Part shown: in pieces, positions 22,884-32,020 of the stretch | Layout of the letters: every line of letters starts with the position of its first letter | Position numbering within the stretch: position 1 is the stretch's first letter | Virus record (IMG/VR): IMGVR_UViG_3300010373_001376 | Span: 1-36,879 of that record | Length of the DNA: 36,879 bases | DNA from: a virus | Reading direction: 5' to 3' (one strand) | Translations under genes and position numbers: made by a program | Notes under the pieces: generated by a model | Database searches by the model: none | What the model saw: the letters and a program-made list of their open reading frames with translations, nothing else | Told to the model about the DNA's origin: nothing

Positions 22884-23350
22884 GTGGCGTGGGCTTCGAG
22901 TGGAACCTGCAGGGCGAGATGGCCCTGCAGCTGCACATCAACCGCATGATCCACCTGGATAAGCGCGGCCTGCTCGATGTGGTGGGCACCGAGGTGGAGT
23001 CGCAATTCCGCCGGCGCATCGCCGACGAGAAGACCTCGCCGGACGGCACGCCCTGGCAAGCCTGGTCGGATGCGTATGCGCGCACGCGCCACGCGGGCCA
23101 GAGCCTGCTGCAGTCCGAAGGCCACCTGCTGGACAGCATGACGCACGTGGTGATGCTGGACGGCAGCAGCGTGGACGTGGGATCCAACATGATCTACGCC
23201 GCCATCCAGAACTTCGGCGGCGCCAAGGTCGGCAAGCCCGGCCTGCCGGCGCGCCCATTCGCGGGGCTGAGCGACGAGAACAAGCAGGACGTGCGCAGCA
23301 CAGCCGTGGACTGGCTGGATACGCACTGGCTGCTGGGGCTGCCCGCATGA
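22880..23350 (+). CDS. G: Virion morphogenesis protein (Mu gpG-like)
   Basis: The protein has 156 residues from GTG 22880. It matches the Mu G/P2 S tail-completion family: LLDVVGTEVESQFRRRIADE, TSPDGTPWQAWSDAYARTR, LLQSEGHLLDSM, and IYAAIQNFGGAKVGKPGLPA followed by RPF. It is expected at the head-tail joint. The order gp36-gpG-gp37 is as in Mu. Confidence 0.92.
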   Translation: MSGVGFEWNLQGEMALQLHINRMIHLDKRGLLDVVGTEVESQFRRRIADEKTSPDGTPWQAWSDAYARTRHAGQSLLQSEGHLLDSMTHVVMLDGSSVDVGSNMIYAAIQNFGGAKVGKPGLPARPFAGLSDENKQDVRSTAVDWLDTHWLLGLPA

Positions 23351-23898
23351 GCTTGCTGGACGTGCGCAATGCCATCGTGGCCACGCTGACCGCCAAGCTG
23401 GGCCCCAACGTGTCGGTACAGCCGCATCGCGGCCGCTTCGACAACGCGCAGGAGATCCAGCGTTTTGCCACCAAGGCCCCTGCCGTGCTGGTGGCGGCGC
23501 TGCGCGTACAGCGCGCGGACGACATGGGCGGCATATCGCGGCTCCCGGTGCAGTGGGGCATTTTCGTGATCACCAAGGATGAGCCCAAGCTGCCACGCGA
23601 CCAGGGCGCGATCGGTCTGGTGGAAACCATCCTGATGCTGACGCCGGACAATGACTGGGGCGGCCAGAGCGTGGGGGCTGTGTCCAACCTCGACGCGCGC
23701 AACCTGTATGCCCAGCAGGTGGACAGCCTTGGCATCGCCCTGTGGGGCATCGGCTTCGAACAGCCCATCGAGGAGCCGCTGCTCTCCGATGCGGAGTACG
23801 CCGCGCTCAATCCCTTCTTGACGTTCCACCAGGACATCGACATGGCGCCGGCTGACGGCGTCATCGACATCACCGAAACCGACACCCTGCCGCAGTAG
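23347..23898 (+). CDS. Mu gp37-like protein (DUF1834), tail terminator candidate
   Basis: This is a 183-residue protein matching DUF1834: an N-terminal VRNAIVATLTAKLGPNVSVQ helix, AVLVAALRVQRADD, WGIFVITKDEPKLPRD and a C-terminal beta region. By position it is probably the tail-terminator or joining protein. ATG overlaps the previous stop. Confidence 0.85.
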   Translation: MSLLDVRNAIVATLTAKLGPNVSVQPHRGRFDNAQEIQRFATKAPAVLVAALRVQRADDMGGISRLPVQWGIFVITKDEPKLPRDQGAIGLVETILMLTPDNDWGGQSVGAVSNLDARNLYAQQVDSLGIALWGIGFEQPIEEPLLSDAEYAALNPFLTFHQDIDMAPADGVIDITETDTLPQ

Positions 23899-23907
23899 GA
23901 GATTGCA

Positions 23908-24237
23908 GTGGCCACGACCCAACAGTTTTACCTGATCCCGGCCGAGGGCAAGCGCGTGCGCGATCCGCTCAACGGCCAGGTGCTGCCGACCGAAGGCGCC
24001 TTCAAACCGCGCACTGCCTACTGGTTCCGTCGACTGCGCGACAAGGACGTGGCCGAGGGCACGCCGCCGGCGGTGACGGTGGCCGCGCCTGCCGCGGCGA
24101 CCTCCCCGGAGGCGCAGCAGCTTGCCGACGCGGAAGCCGCCATCAAGACGGCCGAGGCTGCCCTTGAAACGGCAGCCGCCACCGGCACGAAGGCGGCTGG
24201 CCAGACCACGAACTCCAACAAGGGCGCTGCGAAATGA
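23908..24237 (+). CDS. DUF2635 protein (Mu gp38-like)
   Basis: The protein has 109 residues from GTG 23908. The first 50 residues (YLIPAEGKRVRDPLNGQVLP, WFRRLRDKDVAEG) match the short DUF2635 family found just before the sheath gene. The rest is an Ala-rich coiled tail, longer than usual. Its role is unknown. It is coupled to the sheath ATG. Confidence 0.8.
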   Translation: MATTQQFYLIPAEGKRVRDPLNGQVLPTEGAFKPRTAYWFRRLRDKDVAEGTPPAVTVAAPAAATSPEAQQLADAEAAIKTAEAALETAAATGTKAAGQTTNSNKGAAK

Positions 24238-25739
24238 GCATCGACTTCAACACCATCCCTGCCGGCGGCGACCTGCGCGTTCCGTTCGCCTACATCGAGT
24301 TCGACAACAGCCAGGCGCAGGGCGGCCTGCCCAGCGACCAGTACACCGTGCTGATGATCGGCCAGCGCCTGGCCGGCGGCAGCGTGGCGGCCAACGTGCC
24401 CACGCCGATCCAGAGCGGCGCGCAGGCGGCCGGCTATTTCGGCAACGGCAGCATGCTGGCCACCATGTGCGACTGGTTCAAGTCGGTGAACAGCACCACG
24501 CCGCTGGTGGCGATCGCGATGGACGACGCCGTGGCCGGAATCGCCGCGACCGGCAAGCTGGCGGTGACGGGGCCGGCCACCGGAGCAGGCACGCTGCAGC
24601 TCTACATCGCCGGCATCCGCGTGCAGGTGGCCGTGGCCGCGGGTGATGCGGCGGCGGCGATCGCCACCAACATCGTGGCGGCCATCAACGCGGTGGCCGG
24701 CAACGCGATCAACCCGCGCAACCAGTTGCCCATCACGGCCGTGGTGAACGCGGTGACCACCACCGAGGTGGACCTGACCGCGCGGCACAAGGGCGAGTGC
24801 GGCAACGACATCGACCTGCGCGTGAACTACTACACCGGCGACGTCACGCCGGCCGGTGTGGCCATCGCCATCACCGCGATGGCCGGCGGCACGTCGAACC
24901 CGGACATCAGCACCGTGATCGCGGCGCTGGGCGACGTGTGGTACCAGGCATGGGGCTACCCCTACACCGACGCGGCCAACCAGCTGGTGCTGGAAACCGA
25001 GCTGACCAGCCGCTTCGGCGGCATCCGGCAGATCGACGGCGTGGCGTACAACGCCTATCGCGGCACGGCAACCGCCACCGACACCTACGGCGCCACGCGC
25101 AACTCGCCGCTGGTGACCACGATGGGCACCGGCATCGCACCCGAGCCGCCCTACGTGTGGGCGGCGGTGAATGTCGCCGCCGCGGCGCCGGCTCTGAGCG
25201 CCGACCCGGCACGCCCGCTGCAGACGCTGCAGCTGACCGGCCTCAAGCCGCCGGCGCAGGCCGACCTGTTCCAGTTCGACGAGCGCAACCTGCACCTGCA
25301 CAGCGGCATCGCCACGTACAAGGTGGACGCCGGCGGCAACGTGCTGATCGAGCGGCAGGTGACCAACTACCAGAAGAACGCGAACAACATCGCGGACACC
25401 AGCTACCTGGACGTGGAGACCATCGCCACGCTCAGCTACCTGCGCTACAGCACGCGGTCGTGGATCACCAACAAGTACCCGCGCCACAAGCTGGCGGGCG
25501 ACACCGTGACGCCGGCGCCTGGCCAAGCAATCGTCACGCCCAAGGTCATCAACGGCGAACTGATGTCGCTGGCACAGGACTGGGTGACCGCGGGCCTGAT
25601 CGAGGATCTGGCCGACTACAAGGCCGCGCTGGTGTGCCAGATCAACGCCAACGACCCGAACCGCCTCGACGTGCTGGCGGTGCCCAACCTGGTCAACCAG
25701 TTCCGCATCTTCGCGGAACAGATCCAGTTCATTCTCTGA
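24234..25739 (+). CDS. L: Contractile tail sheath protein (Mu gpL-like)
   Basis: The protein has 501 residues. The N-terminus SIDFNTIPAGGDLRVPFAYI and SDQYTVLMIGQRLAGGSV, and the C-terminus (SWITNKYPRHKLAGDTVTPA, then VCQINANDPNRLDVLAVPNL), match the Mu sheath family. It forms the contractile outer tube. An Ala-rich insert domain lies at about 110-215. Confidence 0.95.
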   Translation: MSIDFNTIPAGGDLRVPFAYIEFDNSQAQGGLPSDQYTVLMIGQRLAGGSVAANVPTPIQSGAQAAGYFGNGSMLATMCDWFKSVNSTTPLVAIAMDDAVAGIAATGKLAVTGPATGAGTLQLYIAGIRVQVAVAAGDAAAAIATNIVAAINAVAGNAINPRNQLPITAVVNAVTTTEVDLTARHKGECGNDIDLRVNYYTGDVTPAGVAIAITAMAGGTSNPDISTVIAALGDVWYQAWGYPYTDAANQLVLETELTSRFGGIRQIDGVAYNAYRGTATATDTYGATRNSPLVTTMGTGIAPEPPYVWAAVNVAAAAPALSADPARPLQTLQLTGLKPPAQADLFQFDERNLHLHSGIATYKVDAGGNVLIERQVTNYQKNANNIADTSYLDVETIATLSYLRYSTRSWITNKYPRHKLAGDTVTPAPGQAIVTPKVINGELMSLAQDWVTAGLIEDLADYKAALVCQINANDPNRLDVLAVPNLVNQFRIFAEQIQFIL

Positions 25740-25748
25740 GGACACGAC

Positions 25749-26108
25749 ATGGCCAAGCTTTTCGGCAAGGCAAAGGTGGCCGTGGACGGCCAGTATCTTC
25801 TGGTCGACCAGGATGCCAAGCTCAACCTGGGCGGCGTGAGCCGCAACGTGGTGAAGGGCAACGATGTGTACGGCTTCGCCGAAGAGGCGATGGAAGCGAC
25901 CGTGGACATCAGCTTCTACCTGGACGCCAACACCAACCTGGACACGCTGAACAGCATCAGCGACTCCACGGTGACCTTCCAAGCTGACACCGGGCAGACC
26001 TACGTGCTGGCGCATGCCTTCTCCACCGTGCCGGTGGAGCTGGGCGCCAACGCCAAGGGCGGCAAGGCCACCCTCAAACTCGCGGCTCCGACGGCGGTGC
26101 AGGTATGA
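25749..26108 (+). CDS. M: Tail tube protein (Mu gpM-like)
   Basis: This 119-residue tube protein (VAVDGQYLLVDQDAKLNLGG; DISFYLDANTNLDTLNSISD) matches Mu gpM. It forms the inner tail tube and lies directly after the sheath gene. An AGGACACGAC leader precedes ATG 25749. Confidence 0.92.
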   Translation: MAKLFGKAKVAVDGQYLLVDQDAKLNLGGVSRNVVKGNDVYGFAEEAMEATVDISFYLDANTNLDTLNSISDSTVTFQADTGQTYVLAHAFSTVPVELGANAKGGKATLKLAAPTAVQV

Positions 26109-26401
26109 CGATCAAAGGCACGTTGAAGCGCGGCTTGAAGATCGGCGATGAGCTGCACAAGGATTTCGAGATGCGTGCCGCGTGCGCGGGCGACATGTTC
26201 GACGCCGAGAAAACCGCCACGGTGAGCACGCCGCTGACTTACCGCTCCGCGCTGATGGGCATCCAGCTCGTGCGGCTCGGCACCTTGAACGGCCCGATCG
26301 ACGTGAAGGTGCTGCGCGGCCTCCACCCGGCTGACCTGGACATCCTCACCCAGGCGCAGCAGGACGCGGACAACGAGGGAAACGAGCCGCCCAGCAGCTG
26401 A
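26105..26401 (+). CDS. Tail assembly chaperone, short form (Mu gp41-like, lambda G/P2 E type)
   Basis: This is a 98-residue zero-frame product. LKRGLKIGDELHKDFEMRAA and MGIQLVRLGTLNGPIDVKVL match the Mu gp41/tail-assembly family. It binds the tape measure before tube assembly. A slippery GGGAAAC near its end allows a longer form. Confidence 0.9.
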   Translation: MTIKGTLKRGLKIGDELHKDFEMRAACAGDMFDAEKTATVSTPLTYRSALMGIQLVRLGTLNGPIDVKVLRGLHPADLDILTQAQQDADNEGNEPPSS

Positions 26402-26529
26402 AAGCACGCCACCTGAAGGTGCTGCTGCTGGGCACGCGCACCGGCTGGACGCGCCAGGAAATCCTGGCGCTGCCCAAGGCGGTCTTCGATATGTACGTCG
26501 AGGCGCTGACACCCGAGGACGACGACTAG
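26105..26529 (+). CDS. Tail assembly chaperone, -1 frameshifted long form
   Basis: Slippage at GGGAAAC (26377-26383) shifts the ribosome back one base. The protein then reads 93 residues plus 48 in the new frame (RAAQQLKARHLKVLLLGTRT; LPKAVFDMYVEALTPEDDD), 141 in all, and stops at TAG 26527-26529. The second part has the expected helical pattern of GT/E' extensions, and the tape-measure ATG follows at once. The frameshift is inferred from conserved phage architecture. Confidence 0.85.
26377..26383 (+). other. Programmed -1 frameshift slippery site
   Basis: G GGA AAC is in zero-frame register (codons GAG GGA AAC). It fits X XXY YYZ and is close to lambda's GGGAAAG. Confidence 0.85.
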
Positions 26530-26530
26530 C

Positions 26531-28603
26531 ATGAGCGATACCCTGAACCTGGCGCTGCGCATCAGCGCCGTCGATCTTTTCAGCGGGGTGCTTCGGCGCT
26601 TCCGCCAGGAGGTTGCGGGTACAGGGGCGGAAGCGCAGGCGCTGCAGAAGCGCTACGACCAGATGATCAACCACACGGCGGCGGGGGTGAAGTCGCTGGC
26701 AGTGGGGGCGTACCTTTACGAAAAGCTGAAGCCGGCCGTCGACCAGGCTGCCGACCTGCAGGAATCCCTGCTTAGCGTGAAGGGCATCCTGCAGGGCGCA
26801 CACCCGCAGGCGGCGAAGCTGGCCGACGAGATGGATCGCGTGCGGCGCAACTCCATCGAAGTTGCCAGCCATATGAAGTACTCGGCCACGGCCGTCACGG
26901 ATGTGACGCGTGAGCTGATCCAGGGCGGCGTGCCGCTGGCGGCCATCCTGGAACGCACCGACAAGAGCGGACGCGTGACGGGCCACGGCGCGGCCTACAT
27001 GACGGAGGTGCTGGCCGAGACCAAGCACATGGACCCGGCCACCACTGCGGTGGACATTGCCAACCTCGGCCACAGCTTTCAGCTGCGCCCGGAACAGTAC
27101 GGCGAGGCGGCGGACATCATTGCCAGGGCCAGCGTGACGAGCTCGGGCACGCTGGAGCAGCTGTTCCACAACCTCGACCAGGTAGGCAGCCGCGCGCACA
27201 TGATCGGCGGCATGGATCTCAAGTCCACGGCCATTGCGCTGAAGGCGCTGGCGCCGCTTGGCGAGGAGGCGGGCTCGGATCTGGGCGAGTTTCTGGCACG
27301 CGTTACAGGCGGCAGCTATCGCGGTCGTAAATGGATGAAGGAATCAGGCCTCGACTTCTACGACAAGAAGGGCAATTTCATCGGCCTCGATGCCACGATC
27401 CACGAAATCCAGCAACACATGGCTGGCATGACGCAGCGACAGCGCAATCAGGAGCTGGGACTGCTCTTCGGCCAAACCGGCAATAAGGCCGTAACGCAGT
27501 TGATTGCGCCGGACATGCCGGGCGTGAAGAGCTACTGGGAGATCGAGAAGTCCTACGATCAGCAGGCGGGTCTCGCGCAGCAGAATGCCGTGTGGGAACA
27601 GGGCTTGAACGCCAGCAGCCAGATGTTGAGCTCCACCAATGCCAGCACGCTGGCCACTCTGTTCCAGCCGTTATTGGAGCCGCTTACCTCGCTCACCAAG
27701 GCCATGAACCATTTGAGCGGCCTGATCGGCAACGAGGCTGAGAAGCATCCGGCGCTGGCCAAGACCGTGTCGGGTGTCGCGGTGGCAGGTGTGGCTGCGG
27801 CCGGCTCGTATGGGATCTTCAGGCTGATGCAGGCCGCAAAGGCCGGTTCGCCGCTGCTCAAGAACTTCCTGCGAGGCACGGGGAGTACGGCGGTCGGCGT
27901 GGCTGAGGGCAAAGCCATCGAGAAGCTGACCGGTGTGACGCCGGTATTCGTGACCAACTGGCCTGGCTCCGCGCTGCCGTTTGGCAGCGGCGCGCCTGGC
28001 GCGCTGGCCAAAGGTGGCGAGGAGGCCGCCGCCGCCGCGCGTGCAGAGAGCGCGGCGGCTACTGCGGCCACCACGGTGGCGGAACGCACTGCCGGCATGG
28101 CGGCGAAGGCAGGTGAGGACGCCGCTGCGGCTGCACGCGCAGAAAGCGCGGTAGCTACCGCCACCACCACAGTGGCGGAACGCGCTGCCGCCGAACACGC
28201 TGCCGCGACAGGGGCGTCCGCCGTATCGAAGGCGGCCACGGTTGCCAAGGGCGCGTCCGAGGCAGGTATCGGCCTGCGCCTCGCCAGTTCACTCAAGTGG
28301 CTGAAGTTTCTGGACGGCGCCGCGTTTGTGCCCATCCCCGAAGACGATCACCTCCCCGCCAGTGTCCAGAAAATGGAGAAGGAACAGGCCGGAGAGTCGT
28401 ATCTCGACAAGTGGCGCGACCTGTTCAAGGCCAAGACCTGGCGCGAGGCCTTACATCACACGGATGCGTCCAGCGACTCGAACAAGCTGGAGGGCACGAT
28501 CCGCATCCAGATCGATCAGGAAGGCCGCGCCAAGGTCGCCCAGGTGAAGTCGAACCAGCCGGGCCTCCATCTGAATGTCGGCACGATGCTGGGGACGCCG
28601 TGA
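26531..28603 (+). CDS. Tail tape measure protein (Mu gp42-like)
   Basis: This is a 690-residue protein with a helical N-terminus (LALRISAVDLFSGVLRRFRQ, then ALQKRYDQMINHTAAGVKSL). A TMP core region follows (LADEMDRVRRNSIEVASHMK; AADIIARASVTSSGTLEQLF), with hydrophobic segments at about 415-440. Residues 496-551 hold two copies of an Ala-rich 32-residue-period repeat (AAAARAESAAATAATTVAER). Length sets tail length. It ends 2 bases from the antisense gene's stop. Confidence 0.92.
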   Translation: MSDTLNLALRISAVDLFSGVLRRFRQEVAGTGAEAQALQKRYDQMINHTAAGVKSLAVGAYLYEKLKPAVDQAADLQESLLSVKGILQGAHPQAAKLADEMDRVRRNSIEVASHMKYSATAVTDVTRELIQGGVPLAAILERTDKSGRVTGHGAAYMTEVLAETKHMDPATTAVDIANLGHSFQLRPEQYGEAADIIARASVTSSGTLEQLFHNLDQVGSRAHMIGGMDLKSTAIALKALAPLGEEAGSDLGEFLARVTGGSYRGRKWMKESGLDFYDKKGNFIGLDATIHEIQQHMAGMTQRQRNQELGLLFGQTGNKAVTQLIAPDMPGVKSYWEIEKSYDQQAGLAQQNAVWEQGLNASSQMLSSTNASTLATLFQPLLEPLTSLTKAMNHLSGLIGNEAEKHPALAKTVSGVAVAGVAAAGSYGIFRLMQAAKAGSPLLKNFLRGTGSTAVGVAEGKAIEKLTGVTPVFVTNWPGSALPFGSGAPGALAKGGEEAAAAARAESAAATAATTVAERTAGMAAKAGEDAAAAARAESAVATATTTVAERAAAEHAAATGASAVSKAATVAKGASEAGIGLRLASSLKWLKFLDGAAFVPIPEDDHLPASVQKMEKEQAGESYLDKWRDLFKAKTWREALHHTDASSDSNKLEGTIRIQIDQEGRAKVAQVKSNQPGLHLNVGTMLGTP

Positions 28604-28605
28604 AA

Positions 28606-29001
28606 TCAGTTGCTGACGCTTTCGGTCGTTACCCAGTATGGCGACATCTCGCCTTGCGGGCGTACCTGTGCGAGTCCCCAGTCGAATTTTTCAAAATAGA
28701 CCTTTTCGCCATTCTGAAATTCGCGACACTCGCCCTCGCCAACCTCTTGGTCGACAGCGGCCGATGCCCCCTCGTTGTCGCCCTCGGCAGCCATTTTGAT
28801 GATGCCCTTCAACTTATCTTTCGACAGGCAACCAAAGGTGGCTTGTTGCATGTGTCGAAGGTTGTATGGCTTCGAGTCATCGTGTGCGGGCGCAAAGATG
28901 ATCGCGCAAACCACGAATGCGGCAACGCTCAATACCGCGATCGAGATAGGGGCAACAACCAGCACCCTGAAGAGAATAGTGTCCCGCTTCGTCTTGGCCA
29001 T
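28606..29001 (-). CDS. Antisense moron: single-pass membrane protein of unknown function
   Basis: This is a 131-residue protein on the opposite strand inside the tail operon. From ATG (complement of 28999-29001), an AGGGG ribosome-binding site precedes it. A membrane segment at residues 10-36 (LFRVLVVAPISIAVLSVAAF) is followed by a soluble domain with C58 and C92 (ATFGCLSKDKLKGIIK; GECREFQNGEKVYFEKFD). The cysteines could form a disulfide outside the cytoplasm. Orientation and insertion between core tail genes suggest an independently expressed lysogenic gene. No family is recognised and no clear promoter is seen. Confidence 0.75.
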   Translation of the reverse strand: MAKTKRDTILFRVLVVAPISIAVLSVAAFVVCAIIFAPAHDDSKPYNLRHMQQATFGCLSKDKLKGIIKMAAEGDNEGASAAVDQEVGEGECREFQNGEKVYFEKFDWGLAQVRPQGEMSPYWVTTESVSN

Positions 29002-29041
29002 CGTCGTTCCCCTTCGATCCTGACGGCCGGGAGGATAGCGC

Positions 29042-30424
29042 ATGTCGTGGCGTGACCAGCTACGCGATGGCTCGTTCCGCGGTGTGCCGTTCAAGATCGA
29101 CGGAGTGGCGCGCACTGAAGTGGGTCGCCGTGGCCAGCTGCATGAGTACCCGCTGCGCGACACCCCCTATGCCGAGGATCTCGGCCGGCGGCGCCGGGCG
29201 TTCAACGTCGAGTGCCTGGTGTTGGGCCCTGACTACATGGCGGCACGCGATGCGCTGATCGCCGCGCTGGAGCAGAAAGGCGCCGGCACGTTGGTGCACC
29301 CGTACTACGGAACGCTCAGTGTGGTGGTGTTCGACCCGGCGCAGGTGGAGGAATCCACCAAGGAAGGCGGGATGGCGCGCTTCCGCATCCCGTTCATGGA
29401 GAGCGGCGAGAAGCTGGAGCCGGCCACCACCACGGATACCGCCGCGACGGTGAATGCGCAGGCCGCGAACGCGCAGTCGCAGCTGGTGAGCAGCTTCTCC
29501 AACGGGCAGTACTCCATGACGGGCGTGCCGTCGTGGGTGAGCAATTCGGCGCTGAGCGACCTGGGTGACCTGACCGCGCAGCTGCAGTCGCTGCGCGATG
29601 GCATTCCCGGCATACCCGATAGCGTGACGGCCTTCAACATGTTGCTGCAGGGCTTTACGGGCACGCTGAGTAGCCTGATCGAGACGCCGTTCAATCTGGG
29701 CGCCAGCATCATGGGCCTGGTAGTGGGCCTGGGCACGATGGCGCAGCAGCCGCTCGATGCGCTGAGCCTTTACCAGCAGCTGTCGCTGTTCGGCAGCAGC
29801 TACCCAAGCCTCGGTACCAGCACGCCGGCGCGCGCGCAGCAGGCGTCGAACCGCGCCGCGCTGGTGAGCCTGGTGCAGGGGCTCGCGGTGGCCAACGCGG
29901 CGGCCGCGAGCGCCGCCGTACCTTCCCAGACGCAGGTCATCGAGCTGCCGGCTTCGGTATCGGGCATGGCGGTTGCCAGCAATGGCACCACGTCGTCGTC
30001 CACGACGGTGGCCAGCAATGGCACCGCGTCATCGTCCACGCCGGTGCTGATTGCGCCGGCGGACGTGGATGCCGCGGCGCTGAATACAGTCACGTCGACG
30101 AACGGTTACGACACGGCGGACGCGGCAGCGAGCACGCGCGATGCGCTGACCAGCACTATCGACTCGCAGTGCCTGACGGCGGACGACAACGTATACCCGG
30201 CGCTGTGCGACCTGCGCGCGGCGGTGGTGAACGACCTGAATACGCGCGCGGCGACGCTGCCGTCGCTGCTGACGGTGACGCCGGTGAAGACAGAGGCCGC
30301 CCTGGTGCTGGCATGGCGCCTGTATGCCGATGCCACGCGCGACGCGGAGATCGTGGCGCGCAACGATGTGATCTATCCAGGCTTCGTGACGGGCGGCCAG
30401 CCGCTGGAGGTGCTCAGTGACTGA
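29042..30424 (+). CDS. N: Mu gpN-like DNA circularisation/baseplate protein
   Basis: The protein has 460 residues. The N-terminus SWRDQLRDGSFRGVPFKIDG and RGQLHEYPLRDTPYAEDLGR matches the gpN N-terminal domain, now seen as a baseplate hub component. The middle is Ala/Ser-rich. A two-copy 36-bp tandem repeat (29975-30010 and 30011-30046, 3 mismatches) encodes SNGT-rich linkers. The C-terminal part carries ATLPSLLTVTPVKTEAALVL. Its stop overlaps the gpP start. Confidence 0.88.
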   Translation: MSWRDQLRDGSFRGVPFKIDGVARTEVGRRGQLHEYPLRDTPYAEDLGRRRRAFNVECLVLGPDYMAARDALIAALEQKGAGTLVHPYYGTLSVVVFDPAQVEESTKEGGMARFRIPFMESGEKLEPATTTDTAATVNAQAANAQSQLVSSFSNGQYSMTGVPSWVSNSALSDLGDLTAQLQSLRDGIPGIPDSVTAFNMLLQGFTGTLSSLIETPFNLGASIMGLVVGLGTMAQQPLDALSLYQQLSLFGSSYPSLGTSTPARAQQASNRAALVSLVQGLAVANAAAASAAVPSQTQVIELPASVSGMAVASNGTTSSSTTVASNGTASSSTPVLIAPADVDAAALNTVTSTNGYDTADAAASTRDALTSTIDSQCLTADDNVYPALCDLRAAVVNDLNTRAATLPSLLTVTPVKTEAALVLAWRLYADATRDAEIVARNDVIYPGFVTGGQPLEVLSD

Positions 30425-31457
30425 TGCCGTGCTCGCATTGGGCGGCCAGCGCTACAGCGGCTGGACGGCGCTGCGCATGACCCGCGGCATCATGCAGATT
30501 GCCGGCGGCTACGAACTGACCGTGACGGAGCGCTTCGACGGCCTGACCGCCCCGCGGCCGATCAAGCCCGGCCAGGTGGCGTCGGTGGCGCTGGGCAGCC
30601 AGACGGTGATCCAGGGTTACGTGGACGTGGTGGCGCCCGATTACGACAAGGTCAACCATACGCTGACGGTGAGCGGCCGCGACGCCACCGGCGACTTGGT
30701 GGACTGCGCAGCCATCCACAAGTCGGGCAGCTGGTCGAACCGCACGATGGCGCAGATCGCCGCCGACCTGTGTGCGCCGTTCAAGGTGCCGGTGAAGGTG
30801 CTGACAAGCGTGGGCGCGCCGTTCGCCCACTGGAGCATCGAGCCTGGCGAAACGGTGATGGAGAACCTTGACCGGATGGCGCGCTATCGCGGCGTGCTGC
30901 TGATGAGCGATGGCGTGGGCAGCCTGCTGATCACGCAGCCGGGCCAGTACCAGGCGCCGGCGGCGCTGGTGCTGGGCGAGAACATCGAGAAGGCGCGCGG
31001 GCACTCCAGCCTGCAGGAGCGCTTCAGCGAGTACATCGTGAAAGCACAGCAGATGGGCGACGACGCGCTGTTCGGCAGCAATGCGGCGTCGCCATCGGGC
31101 AATGCGCTGGACACAGCGGTTGGTCGCTACCGGCCTACCGTGATCCTCGCCGAGGATCAGGCCAATGTGTCTGGTTGCAAGCTGCGTGCCGCCTGGCAGC
31201 GCACCGTTATTGCGGCCAAGGCGCAGTCCATCGTCTATACCGTGAACGGCTGGATGGCCAAGGGCAAGTTGTGGCAGCCGAACGCGCTGGTGCCGGTGCG
31301 CGATGCCTTCATGGGCATCAACGAGACGCGCCTGATCTCGCAGGTGGATTTCTACCTGGACGAAGGCGGTGAGCGCACGGAGCTGACGGTGACCGGTCGC
31401 CACGCGTTCGACCCGATCAAGGTGCCGCAGCCCAATCCGCATGGAGGGCTGTTCTGA
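30417..31457 (+). CDS. P: Mu gpP-like baseplate hub protein
   Basis: The protein has 346 residues from GTG 30417. GYELTVTERFDGLTAPRPIK, VIQGYVDVVAPDYDKVNHTL and VSGRDATGDLVDCAA match the gpP (gp27-like hub) family. It connects tube and spike. Coupled starts on both sides indicate a baseplate operon. Confidence 0.92.
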   Translation: MTDAVLALGGQRYSGWTALRMTRGIMQIAGGYELTVTERFDGLTAPRPIKPGQVASVALGSQTVIQGYVDVVAPDYDKVNHTLTVSGRDATGDLVDCAAIHKSGSWSNRTMAQIAADLCAPFKVPVKVLTSVGAPFAHWSIEPGETVMENLDRMARYRGVLLMSDGVGSLLITQPGQYQAPAALVLGENIEKARGHSSLQERFSEYIVKAQQMGDDALFGSNAASPSGNALDTAVGRYRPTVILAEDQANVSGCKLRAAWQRTVIAAKAQSIVYTVNGWMAKGKLWQPNALVPVRDAFMGINETRLISQVDFYLDEGGERTELTVTGRHAFDPIKVPQPNPHGGLF

Positions 31458-32020
31458 TGCATGCGCAGCTGGCCAACACGTTTGCGCGGCGCATCCGCAT
31501 GCTGCTCTCGCGGGCCGTGGTGAACCTGGTGAATGATGCCCTGCAGGTGCAGGAGCTGCAGATCTCCGTGCTCGATGGCGAGGTGGGCAGCGCGCAGCGC
31601 TTCCAGAACTACGGCTTCACCAGCAACCCGCAGCCAGGTGCGGAAGCGGTGGTGGCGTCGATCGCCGGTGCGCGCAGCCACCGCGTGGTGCTGGTGGTGG
31701 AGGACGGCCGCTACCGTCTCAAGAATCTGCAGCCTGGCGAGGTGGCGATGTTCACCGACGAAGGCGACAGCATCGTGTTCAACCGCGGCCGCATCGTCAA
31801 GGTGACGGCCGGTGCCGAGCTGGATGTGAGTGCGCCAGTGGTGAAGGTGACCGCCTCCACGTCGGTGACGCTGGACTCGCCCACGGTGACCTGCACTAAC
31901 AACCTGCAGGTGAACGGCACGATCCATGCCGACAGCGACATCACCACCGACACGCAGGTGACGGCCACCAACCAGGTGACGGCCAATGGCATCACGCTGA
32001 CATCGAGGGCGGCGGCATGA
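31457..32020 (+). CDS. Mu gp45-like baseplate spike protein
   Basis: The protein has 187 residues. The N-terminal LANTFARRIRMLLSRAVVNL and an OB-like region (FQNYGFTSNPQPGAEAVVAS) precede a repetitive beta-helix tip (VTASTSVTLDSPTVTCTNNL) typical of membrane-piercing spikes. It probably trimerises under the hub. Confidence 0.92.
   Translation: MHAQLANTFARRIRMLLSRAVVNLVNDALQVQELQISVLDGEVGSAQRFQNYGFTSNPQPGAEAVVASIAGARSHRVVLVVEDGRYRLKNLQPGEVAMFTDEGDSIVFNRGRIVKVTAGAELDVSAPVVKVTASTSVTLDSPTVTCTNNLQVNGTIHADSDITTDTQVTATNQVTANGITLTSRAAA

Noticed and set aside
24018-26015. 665-codon minus-strand frame opposite sheath and tube genes
   Set aside because: It is a shadow of the sheath/tube genes, low-complexity Val/His/Arg/Gly.
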